Part shown: positions 40,783 through 52,200 of the stretch, piece by piece | How the letters are laid out: each line of letters opens with the position of its first letter | Position numbering within the stretch: the first letter of the stretch is position 1 | Made by a program: the position numbers and the translations under genes | The notes under the pieces: generated by a model | Database searches by the model: none | Told to the model about the DNA's origin: nothing | The model's input: the letters and a program-made list of their open reading frames with translations, nothing else | Source of the DNA: Acholoe squamosa | Lineage: Eukaryota > Annelida > Polychaeta > Phyllodocida > Polynoidae | Reading direction: 5' to 3' | Length of the DNA: 64,000 nt | Assembly: GCA_949317995.1 (NCBI GenBank) | Contig: OX439044.1 | Location: 27,662,733 to 27,726,732, forward strand

Positions 40783-41392
40783 AGTTCAAGAAAAGCTGTT
40801 GCTTTGAACATGTGGTGACCTTTTATGTTAAGAAATCTCAGATGTGCGACTCATATTTTTTCCCCATAGTCCATGTATTTTTACAAAACAGTGAGTAGAT
40901 ATGGAATATAGAACCTATGGAGTGAGCACCCCATAGTATATTGAAGTAAACTCATAATGATCTTAGAATTAAAGTAACCACTAGAACAGGGATAGACTTT
41001 TACATCGTCTGTAGTGAATAGATTTAGTTTATATGAACTAATTTGTATGAATCAGTATGACACCAGGCAGAAATGACTTCCTTCAGACGTCAATAAAAGA
41101 TATTATTACTATGACCTTAGGATAGGGTATTCAATCAAATGAAAAATGATGTGTATATAAGCCGAATTTAAGAGCAGCCTATCCCATGAGTTTGCATCTA
41201 AAATCTATCATAAAACCTATGAATATTAAATCAGCTTTAAAGTTTGTACCAGGGTACCAACTTTCCGTATTGACGATGTGGGTTCAGTGGGGTTAAAATG
41301 ATAATGTATAGGCCTACTCAAATCTCTCCCCTCCTCCCCCAAAAAGGCTTAATGGATTTTCTTGGGAGGCAAAAGGGTCACTTCTTGCAGAA
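40783..41392. other. Intergenic DNA, nothing recognised
   Basis: AT-rich sequence without supported exons, RNA genes or repeats. It ends in the left TTAA of the next element. Confidence 0.4.
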
Positions 41393-41396
41393 TTAA

Positions 41397-41696
41397 CCTG
41401 GCCCTCCGTGGAGACGAATGTTGACGCCGCCGCGGTTCCCGTGGTGCCCAGCCAAACGGGGGTTCTGGGGCAGGGCCCCGATCAAGGATATATGCCAGAA
41501 CTCATCTGAATTTGAACTACATTCAGATGAGATCATCTGAAACTTATGGAAACTTAAAAGGAAGATTATTATTCAGATGAGATCTCATCTGAAAACAGTC
41601 AGAAGTGTGTGACAGCATGGTCCCACCATGTTCCCGAGGAACTAAGGCGGCGTGAATGTTTGTCTCTAGTGTGACGTCATTCTACTTCCGGCCAGG
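41397..41696. mobile_element. TTAA-flanked foldback element
   Basis: The ends CCTGGCC...GGCCAGG are inverted and are flanked on both sides by TTAA (41393-41396 and 41697-41700), the target of Kolobok and piggyBac-type transposons. The outer 100 bp pair imperfectly (GACGCCGCCGCGGTTCC against GGAACTAAGGCGGCGT). The centre contains TTCAGATGA/TCATCTGAA palindromes, including a perfect 22-bp palindrome at 41572-41593. CG-rich arms with TGACGTCA near 41672 contrast with the AT-rich surroundings. Confidence 0.65.
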
Positions 41697-42292
41697 TTAA
41701 AATCCCAAGAAGAGATCCAGATGCTCTTGTGAGTGGGGGGGGGGGGTGTGCTGGTTTTGTTGGTGGGGGTTCATCTGGCAGGCAGGCATCTGCATCTGAC
41801 AGAGACTGCTGGCGCCATCTGGAGTGATTTACTTTAACAGCCTTCCTATTGGAACTCTTCACATATGTCATGCAGAGGTAGAAATAAACAATCCCAAAAC
41901 TCCTCACATGACCCAAAACAAAGTTGAGGGAGCAGACAGATTTGTGAATGTGAAGTAGTCCAGTATGGTATGGAACAACATATGCCTACTATCTGATAAA
42001 GATAGAAGGATAGGAGAAAAATCTGAGTCTTTATAACAGGAAGGTAATTGTTAACCTTTGGAAATTGTCAGTAAAACTGGGATAAGCAGTAGTACGGTAG
42101 TAATAGTAGGATACGCAGTGCAGTAAGATACATGACCATGAATGATTATGATGATATAGAACTTTTTTTTACAATGTCCAACTTTCAATCACTTTTAGTA
42201 CATGTGCATGAAGTGTCATAATTTGTGGGTATACTAATTACATTGGTTGATAGGACTCATTTATGGACTGGGGCCTTGAACTGTCAGCGTTT

Positions 42293-42390
42293 AGGCCGAA
42301 ATACCTGCCTGCTTACTTGTATACATACATATACATATAGACTTGTATACATCTTGGATCCTGCCTGTAAGCAGGTAGGTATATCGGCCT
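42293..42390. repeat. 98-bp hairpin (24-bp inverted arms)
   Basis: AGGCCGAAATACCTGCC at the left is matched by its near-perfect reverse complement at the right end, with a TA-rich loop of about 50 bp. It could be a tiny foldback element. The surrounding 41701-42429 shows nothing else recognisable apart from a poly-G run near 41735. Confidence 0.7.
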
Positions 42391-42429
42391 ATCAACGTTA
42401 TTGTTATAACATATGTCAACTCAAATTAA

Positions 42430-42764
42430 GGGAGTGATCATTTTTTAACAACAGGGGGAGGGGGCTGGTGGGTGTGCGTGCGTGCAGGCACATGAAAAAA
42501 TTCCGACCTCCCCCTCTTGAGGGGGTAACATTTTTTTGACCTGCCCCCCATAAGGGATGAAAATCATGCGAATGTGCCCTTTTAACCTATAATAACGCGC
42601 TGGGTTTCCACTGAAAACAGGTGGAATTTTTTTGACCCCCCCCATCAGAGGGGTTGAAAAAAATTCTGACCCCCCCCCCCCTGGTCAAGGGGTTGAAAAA
42701 ATTCTGACCCCCTTCAAACCCACCAGCCCCCTCCCCCTCCCGTTGTTTAAAAATGATCACTCCC
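42430..42764. mobile_element. PIF/Harbinger-like MITE, copy 1
   Basis: The element starts GGGAGTGATCATTTTTTAAC and ends in the reverse complement, with TAA repeated on both sides (42427-42429 and 42765-42767). A 3-bp TWA target duplication is the PIF/Harbinger signature. The interior alternates C-rich and TTTTTTGACC-like blocks. A sister copy lies at 52392-52712 and a diverged interior fragment at about 60005-60105. Confidence 0.85.
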
Positions 42765-42767
42765 TAA

Positions 42768-43075
42768 TGCTGAGCTCTGGCCTCTGGCTCTGCTATTAAA
42801 CCAATGCTGCCAATGAATGGCAGCAACATGTACCATAGCCCTGTTGACGAGGGAGACAGCTAGTGAATGAAGCCATAACGAGAATGAAGTCACGTGTGGC
42901 TACATGTACCACAGTCCCTTCATGTGAGCTCTCGCAAAAACTTACCCCTCATTCTCTCCCTCTTCCTCTATGCTAGAAGAATAAATTGCATACACTATTT
43001 TTTGGCCTATGCTCTTAATAAATTTTCGGTCATCTCAGTTTCAGATATTTGTGTTATGTGAATTGACTGCACAAC
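42768..43075 (+). promoter_or_regulatory. Probable HPS5 promoter and 5' UTR
   Basis: The stretch between the MITE and the start codon has a pyrimidine-rich segment near 42945-42970 and an in-frame TGA just upstream of the ATG. The transcription start is not defined. Confidence 0.35.
42889..42898. promoter_or_regulatory. E-box of CLEAR/M-box type upstream of HPS5
   Basis: GTCACGTGTG contains the CACGTG core with the 5' GT flank preferred by MiT/TFE factors (MITF, TFEB), which activate lysosome and melanosome genes. It sits 178 bp before the HPS5 ATG. Binding is inference from motif and gene function. Confidence 0.35.
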
Positions 43076-43240
43076 ATGGAAGGCCCTGTTAGCAATCCTG
43101 AGAGTGTTAGTCCCTGCGACATGGCAGATATGGATGTATCAATTGAAAGCAAGCTTGATGGTCAACCAACCCATTTCCTTGTCCGAACCGATCCGGTAGA
43201 TGGACTAATGCAGCCAGTGAAAGCATCGACTCGTATTAAA
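43076..43240 (+). CDS. HPS5: HPS5 coding exon 1
   Basis: Residues 1-55; donor GTAGGT, phase 0. The acidic leader is followed by THFLVRTDPVDGLMQPVK, which aligns with the start of vertebrate HPS5. Confidence 0.88.
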
Positions 43241-46200
43241 GTAGGTGGAAACTATCATATCTTCCTCAAATAGTTTTTTTTTTTTTAAAGAATTTTTTCA
43301 TTTTAACTCACTACATGCCTATAGAGAAGAAATACAGTTACTTGTACTAATAGCACTATTATCATGGCAATTGTCAAAAAAAAGTCCAGATAAATGTACA
43401 TACCCAGGTAACTCTTCCTTTATATCTTCGATCTAGTATGTCTGCATAACTGTGGCCGAAAGTTGTATTGCTTTGGGAACCAACACAGGCGTTGTCTACG
43501 TGTTCAGCAGAATCAGTCATAGACGGATCCATGTTATACCTGCAGACAGTGTAAGTTAGTCTTCCCTGTCAGTCTGTAATTCTTATCGCTGATTCACAAA
43601 ATTAAAATGCAATGAATAGGAGTCTACAACAACAAAAAAAAACAAAAAAAACACCAAAAAACTAGAAAATTTTAAAAGTGAGCATAAATCTTTTGTTCAT
43701 TTGTAGATCAGTTGACAGTCAAAACTAGAGAAAAAATTAATTTAATATGTAACCTGTATCACAATGTCAGTATGGACCCGTATATATTGTTTAGTGTGTG
43801 TGGATACCCATTATCATTTATTTTACCTGGCAGTATAGACAAATGGCGAATCAACAATAAGAAATGCTGAATACAACTCTGCTAATCTGTTGCAGGATGG
43901 TGCTATAGTACAAATCTCATTGAATGAACAAGGAAATCTATTAGCCTATGCTACTAGGTGAGTATATATGTCTATATTTTCAATATTCTTGAATTGGGTT
44001 TGTCAGATTACATCTTTAGCAGACATGTATCAGAGCCGATCCATAAAGTATGTCTCATGGCGGGGTGAGGGGAGTTCCATTGCTCATATACATTTGTATA
44101 GGTAAAATTTACGGTAAAAGTGTGACGAAGGGAGAGTGGGGGGGGGTCCAATAAAGCGTGACATACTTTATTGATCAGCATTTATTATAATATGGTGCCT
44201 GAATTGTGCTTATGATATTATTCGAAAAGAGCCTGTTATTGGGACCCAGTAATCATATCATTCAACACCAAAAGTGTCATGTATGGATCTGTGACAGTGT
44301 GGATGAATCTATGATAAAACCTGTAATATTCAATCTATCTTTGTTAGGAAAGGACAAGTGATCATTTGTCGGCTCCACCCCAACACTGGTGGCCACCCAA
44401 CAAGACTGCGAACTGCCTTTGAACATGTTGGGTCAATCGTAACTGCTCTTCAATGGAACCATGAGAGTGATCAGCTCTTCATTGGAGATGATGTGGGTCG
44501 TATATCAGTTGTCAACTTCTTCTACCTCTCCAACAATGTAAGTACATGCACATAATTGTTGCAAATACATGGTTACCACATTTCAGTTAGAAGTGTTATG
44601 GCTTTCCCAGTGAATATGGTTCTTTGATGGATGTTGCAAAATTTTCCATGAATCGGACATTCCAAATTAGGGGATTTGCATGGTTCCTTTCATGAGTAAT
44701 TACCTTCATTGACTGATCAAACACTTACAGCCCCAGTGTGAGGTCATGCCTAAAGTCAGAGGGGTAGACTCAGCCAAAATTTGACACTGCGTATAGAAGA
44801 ACCCCATGTATAGATGCAAGACGGTAACGAGAGGAATCCCCAATTAGTAACGTACCTCCAAATTTACCCAAGTTTATAATGTTGTTTGACTTATCTTCAG
44901 CCATTCGAGTCAGACCAATTATATGAATTTGTTGAATAAATCAAAACTATTTGAAAATAAAGGAAAATATGATTTACAGTTGGTCACTACACTTTATTTA
45001 AATAAAGAATTGACTTGTCTAGAGCCTACAAGTTACAACATGAAGTATTAGCTATAGTGTTACATACAGTGGATATCCAAAGTTCATTGTAATTATTTTC
45101 ATTCCTCAATTTTCATTTTCTTTTGTTGCTCAGGCTCTTGGATCCCTCGGGCCTCCATCAGAGATTATTCTTCGTCTGGATTCTGCAGTGGTGCAAGTGG
45201 ACTCACGGGGTGAGCAGCTACTTGTGTCAACCAAGACGAAGACTGTTCTCTGTGATGTTAAAAAGTATGTGTTATCCATCTTATCCTTATACAAAATGGC
45301 TTTATTACATGGTAAATTTGACGGACCCATAAGTTTAACCAAGGACCACTCCATATGCATGTAAAACCCCACGTATGATTACCCCCATCTGTATAACAGT
45401 CCGGCCTCAGGGAGCATCCTAAATGCCTATAAAACCACATTAGAAATGGGGTTTCCTGTCAATAAGATAAAATAAACATTTTTCACTACAGTCATGCGAA
45501 ATGAAAACAAAGGTACACTTGGATTAGTCCTGATGTAGAACTAATTCCTCTTAACATTTGAATATTTATTACATTATTGAAAGTACTGTTTCTTGTGTTT
45601 CTGACATGAGCTCATCTAAGTTCAAAATTGTGACGTGAAATATATCTTTGTGCAGGGCGCAATCAGTTTTTTTTATTTAATGTGCAATTCAATCATTTTT
45701 TTCCCCATAGACTGACTTGTATTCTTTTGAACTTCGATTGGGCTTATATGTGAGGTTTTAATGGTAATAAGTATTTTTGTCTGTTTCTCCTCCAGGCATC
45801 AGTTCTCACAAATTGGTAAACGACCAAGGTACGAGCTTTCTATCAGTATCATCATGATTCAAATCATTTTCGATTTTAGATCTTAAGGCATTCTTGTATG
45901 ATACGATTACCTCATAAAAGTTTTAACTGCCGAAATACAATGTTGTCTTGTTTTTTTTTTTGTATTGTAAAAAAAAAACTCAGTTTATAGATAAAGCTTT
46001 GGCAAATAATCTGTTTCTGTAGAATATTGTTATTTAAACGAAAGAAATACAGATAACGATATCAGTTAATCAAGGATAAAGTAGATAGTAAACTGTAATA
46101 ATTTTGTTTTGTTCAAGAGATGGGAACTTTGGTTCATGTTTCTATGAGCCTGGTACAGACGGGGATGCAGTGATGTATTGTAGCCGGCCTGGCTCCCGCT

Positions 46201-49200
46201 TGTGGGCAGTAGACCATGAGGGTGTAGTCCTCAACACCCATCAGTTTAAACACGTCCTCAACAAGCCACCTTCACCAATATTTTGTCTCGGGTAAGCATG
46301 ATTAACAGATGTCAAATTTGAATGTGTAATAATTGTTTTGCAACATTTCTAGCAGATTTACACTTTTAAGAAAATCTATGTATTATCGGTCTCACTACCG
46401 TAGTCCTTTCACCCACAGAATCGTACCGTACCTTCTTCTATTCCTTTCTTCCCCCACCTGTCCCTTCATCGGTGAAATAAACCTATTGACCACTTTGTCA
46501 CACATATCTAGAAGTTGGGAACCCAGATGGGATTCCAGATGAATACCGATGGCTACGAGGGCCTCCATGACATGGAAATCCATGTCCTAGAGATTATACA
46601 TAGAGCTCCCCATTCTGATTATATAGCAACCAATGCCTGCATTGCTTACATCCCCCTTTTCGCTGTCTCCCTTCAAGTTTCAAGTTTTTAACAGTTTTTA
46701 TTACCAGGAAAGAGTACAGGATTCGCCATTTCGGAGATCTCCCTGCATGTCTACCCTGGGAGATAGATATTAGCAAAGAAATATCTCTAAGTTGAATAAC
46801 AATATTCATGAACAATGCAATAACAGAGTCTTTACTATAGATTAGCCTTAAGGGCGCTATTTACTAAAATGGTATTGACAAAAACACTTATTATGACAGA
46901 CGGAAACAGAACAGGCAGGACAAACAGGACAGACAAATAGACAATACTGGGTGTACAACAGTAAAACGTATGTAAATGAATGCTGTCATGTTATAAAAGG
47001 TCAGATACTGTACATGAAGGCTGGGATTCAGGTGCCAATATACTTCTGCCCTCATAGAGAAGACAAGGGAGGTCTAGAGACCAGTGGTTATAGAAATAGG
47101 TAATAATTCTTTTCTTTACATGGGTTTTAAAATTCTCTTGAGGGACTACCCAACGGAGAATTGGGTCAAGGACATTCCATTGTGCTTGTTGTCTCCCTCT
47201 CCCGTTGCCTTCCCACCCAATGTCATGCCTCTTACTCATTACCTATCTCTCTTCCTTAACTGCCCCCACCCATCTTCTTTCATCACTTCTGTTTTGCTAC
47301 CCATAGTCCCCCCCCCCTTCATTGTCTTTCCTCCATTGTCTATGATCATTGTCTATAATACGATATATACTTTTGTCTTACAGAAATTGGAGCCTAGCAG
47401 ACTTTGTTTCTCACTCCAGTCCTGGACCTCAGTCAATTGCTTTTCCAAAGTTACTTCTGTTTGGGTATGTAGGCTTAATCATACCACCCGGGTATTTCTC
47501 ATTTTACATATATTTAAGTCAGGCATCGTTTTCCCTTGTGAATTGTTTAGAAATAGCTGAAATTATATATAATTACAAAATACAGGTACCGAAATGCGAT
47601 AGAATGTAACATTGGCATGGTTTCCCTAGCTTCTGATATATCCTATGGTAACTCCTGCATATAAGGTGCAACCTGCGTATAAGGCACACCTTGAGTTGAA
47701 GAGAAAACTATAAGGCACACATAGGGCCTGATTTTGAACACTTTACTTCTATTTTGATGTAATAATACCCCATCTATAAGACAGGTACTGAGTTCAGGAT
47801 GATTCTATAATGCACAGTAGTCCTCTGATTCATGTTTCATACATGGGTCATTAGGGTATCTGATTTATGTACTGGTAGATACATGTGCTCTTTCCTATTT
47901 TTTCGACCGTAATATCTAATAAATATAGACGGGAATCAAATTTGACTTTGTTACAGCGAGCAGTACTTACTGTTTTGCTGCCCTAAAGGCCTGTTCATTC
48001 TGGACCCTGTGAATGTAGGTCTCCTCAGTTGGACTAATCAAGTTATGGGTAAGATTTTGCCATATTTTCTATCAACGATTTATTGGCCCAGGTCCTTGGT
48101 CATTGGTGGCGCGTTTTCAGCATTTTTAGTCGATCAAAATGGCTGACTTTAAGTGGGAATTGCTTATACAAAGAAGGGGTCTAGAAATTAATGGAAAGTT
48201 GATGCATGTTCCTTAGATCCTTTTCTTTCTGTCGATGGTAACAATTCCCGGAAAAAAATTTTTTTACCTATGAAAAATGCCGAAGAAAAACACATTGACT
48301 CTTATGGGAATTGGGCAATTAAGATGTTTTTTTTTTTTAGCAGGTGAGATGTTAAGACCGTTTATATAGGAGTGTGTGCCTCACTTCCAGTCTGGAGACT
48401 TGACGCATGCGCGCAGAGTGACCGGTCTTCAGATTTGATTTTATAACGGTAAATTGAGAGGGTGTATTCGATTCAATTCGATTAATATTGCCAAACATGC
48501 TTGGATTATATTCAAAAAGCCATTAATTTCAAGTCAAATCGATAGAATGTATCATTTTCCGTCGAAAATGCGACTTCCGGCAAGGAGCGCGTTCGCGCAT
48601 GCGCACAGAACATCAAAATCCAAAATGGCGGACAGCGAGACGATCGACTAACGGTGCCATCAAAACTGCTTGATTATAACAAAATGGAGGAGAATGACAG
48701 TGTCCCATGCCTTTTTATGGTTAATGGTCACTATAGTGCCAGTCACCTACAGTAGGTCATGGACGAACCTGGGCCAATCGTGCATTGCACGTGTTCAATC
48801 TTTTTAAAACCAGCAGTAACCTCTTCTATGTCAGCAAATGGTGATGATTTTCCAGTCCTCAGAATTAGTACATTGTAATAGGTATGAGGTATGTTTGTTA
48901 ACAGCATATGACAGAACTTTGTGTAAAGAAGGATTTAAATTCCACAGACGCTGAGGATATCTGCTGCTACAAGAGTGAAGTGTATGTGTTAGGACAGAAT
49001 GGTGAAATAGACAAGTTAGAGCTTCTGACTGTACGTGAGCTGTGGACATGTCTCGTCTCACGACAGCAGTGGGACTTAGCTGGCTGGCTAGTCCTCAATC
49101 ACCCAAATCTTACCACGAGTCAAGGAAAGACATATGGCATTGCACTTTCATTGCTGAAGGAGCTTTCAAATAAGGTGAATACTTCATAATCTTTTAACCG

Positions 49201-52200
49201 AGGCCATGTCAGATATAGTGCGGATTATAGTTTTAGATTTAGAAATATTTGCCAGTTTACATACCGTTACAATTTTTGCTATTGCAGTATTACATTGAGA
49301 CTGATTTACAAAAAGATAAAGAGTGAGTCACAAAAGTGTTTTTTCTTTTAATTGAAATTGCTGTTACCCGGTCCAACAGGTAACGACATCTTGTACCAGG
49401 ACCTCCCTTATCAGCCTCATCCAGAGGCTGGAGGCTGAGGGAGTAGAAATGTCCCCGAGTACAGAAGAACCACTTTATGATAAATTGGATAGTGGCATAT
49501 ATAAGATACGAACACAAAACATAGAGACAAAGCTGCTACAGAACTTTATCAGTGAACCTTGTTTGGAAACGAGTGAGAAGACATCAGAAATTAACACCAC
49601 TGTATCAGCTGACAGATATGAGAAAGATGTATTAGAAGAAGAACTACTAAACGTAGGTAAGGGGCGATACATTCTATTTTCTTTTTCTGAAGGAAAGAAC
49701 CTGTAATTTTTAAAGGTATTGGTTACGCTTCCATCCATGTATAAACTGTACAGGTTTGATGTGTTTTACAATTATTTTACATGAAAATTTGATTTTACAT
49801 GAAAATTTGTTTTTGTGGAATCTCCCCCCTTACGACCCCTTAATGAACCCTTTTACTGTTATGAATCACAGGTCAGTATTCTATGCGTGTGGCTGCCATG
49901 TTGCAATTCATATTGAACTATAATTAGCCGTGGAAATATGTGTCCAATTACCACAGATGATATTGGTTGTCTTTAATGCTTCAGGGGACCCTGGTAATAG
50001 CCATGGCTTGTCAGAAACCATTGCAAATGACCGAAAAGAGGACGTTCAAGTCTCTAATGGCCTGAAATGTGGTAAAGACACAGACACTTCCCAAAGGATA
50101 GAGAGAGAGACAGCAGAAACTACAACCATAGATACTATTACGTCTGCTGTAACAAAGATGTCCAATATATCAGGGGATATTGATGAGGAAGCCAAGAAAA
50201 TCATAATTCATGGTAAGCATTGCAAGTGAGACATATTCTTAGATAAGCTTGATTTAAAATTTCACTAACCGGTACTTAAAAGCCTTATATAAAGTCAATG
50301 TTGAAATTGATATCTCAGACTTCTCTTGCGCGACTTTCATTTCTATTACCCCTCCAGACCCTGCTCCAGTCTATCCAGCAAGTGGGGAAACAAGGAAGGT
50401 CAAAGGCCGGAAGATCAAACCTGCTAGCATCGGGCTAGACTCCAACAGAAAGAAAATAGCAGAAAAGGGTAATGGGACACATTTACATAGTATTTCCCTA
50501 TAAACCTTTCCTATACATTTAGGTCGGCCCTGGTCTTTGGTCAGTGTCCATCTTCCATAATGTTATTTATGATTTATGATCAAGGAAATAGTAAAATCGC
50601 AGGCTTATTCTAAATTTCCACCACGATTTTCATCACTTTAATTTTCAGCCGGAAAAAAACTTTCTAAGTTTTAAAAAATTAAGTATAAGTGATTATTGGA
50701 AGTTTCTTGTTGATGTTGCAGAGAGGAAATCAAAGAAGTCCAAAGCACATGGCCATGTCAAAGCGACTGATTCGGGTACGTTTTGCACCAGACACTTACA
50801 TTCAACAGCATTACAAAAATGTGTAAAACCTTATTTAAACATAATTGTTTGATAGGTTTAGATATCTATAATTAAACACAAGTATTGAACCATCTCTGCT
50901 TTCCATTTACAATGAAAAAGGTGTCGTCGTGATTTACATGGAAAAGGGAAATTGTAGATCTGGTATAGAGAGACCTTGTTTGACTCTTGCAGGTAAATGT
51001 GATGAAGCTCCAAATGAAATCACAGGGAATAAAGGTACAGTTATTGGAGATCACATTGACCATTCTTCAGAGTCACTGGAAAAATCGTCAGGTGGCGTTA
51101 CCGAGACTGCCTTTACAAACAGCCCACAGGGATGCGGTGACATCGCAGTCATAAGTGAAAAGTTTGCAGAAGGCCCAGAAACCAAAATGCAGCTTTCAGG
51201 TGATGTGTGGGAAGCAGAGACACCAACAGAACAAGGCGTATTAGATGTGGATACCTCAGCACCTGAGACAAGCCTGGGCACTGCAGGAGACAGCATAATG
51301 CTATCAACTAGAATCAACTTCTCCAATGTCAAAGACAGGTAAACTTTGGTTTTTACAAAGTACCAGCACTATTTTTCAATGGAATATATTGCTTAAAACA
51401 ATTCTCTTACGTAGAAAGTCAAACCCTTATAAAGGTAAATTACTAGTAATTTCTACTTATTTGTTATGTCAAAAGAATTTTTTTTTGTAATTCTTACAGG
51501 ATTTCTTCGAAAGTGAAAAGTACCACAATGTCTATGATACAAAATATAAAAGACAAAAAGGTTCAACTGACTCGAATTGTTTCATCTCCGGAAGACAAAG
51601 ATGTGAGTACTGGATTGAATCTGTCATTACCTTTTTCTGCGATTTGATATTTGAAATGAATTAGTACAGTTGCATGTTTCACAAAATTGAATTACCCTGA
51701 GTCGCTTACATTCTTGTACCAATGCTTGAATACGTCTACGTCAATCTCTGCCTTATTAATATTGCTACCTCTGTAGTGTTGTTTGCTTTATGATTTCATT
51801 ACCTACTCAACTATAATCCGCAGCTTTGCTATTGTATAAACCCTAGTATTCATTTTCCTCTACATTCTTCCTTATATGGGTTTGCAAACATCTGTGCACA
51901 TTTGATCTGCATGAAATTCTCCTCTTGCTTATTATCAGTGACCATTCCTCAAGAAGAAGTCCTTCTCGAGGAAGTCATCCTCTAATCAAGCAGATTGTTG
52001 AAAAAAATTAGACACATAACACTCCTTATAGTACGCAAATCATAGTTATTCTCTTTTAGTTGTGGAAACTTTGCTCATATTAATTTCAGCTTAGTTGCTT
52101 CATTGACAACTTGCACATTGAGGATCAGGGCTCTGAACTGTCGTGTCCTCTGGAACCTTCCTCTGAACCTTCGCAGGTACATTTGTTTTACCCCGTTAGA

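Noticed and set aside
48917-48947. Earlier in-frame acceptor for HPS5 exon 10
   Set aside because: It would add ten residues and spoil the exact spacing to the conserved Cys segment. It is kept only as a possible alternative splice site.
49288-49322. Possible 35-bp HPS5 exon with good AG and GTGAGT sites
   Set aside because: Including it creates an immediate stop at the next exon junction, and vertebrate alignment needs no residues there.
51942-51998. Possible exon in HPS5 intron 16 after TTATCAG
   Set aside because: In the required phase it begins with a TGA stop.
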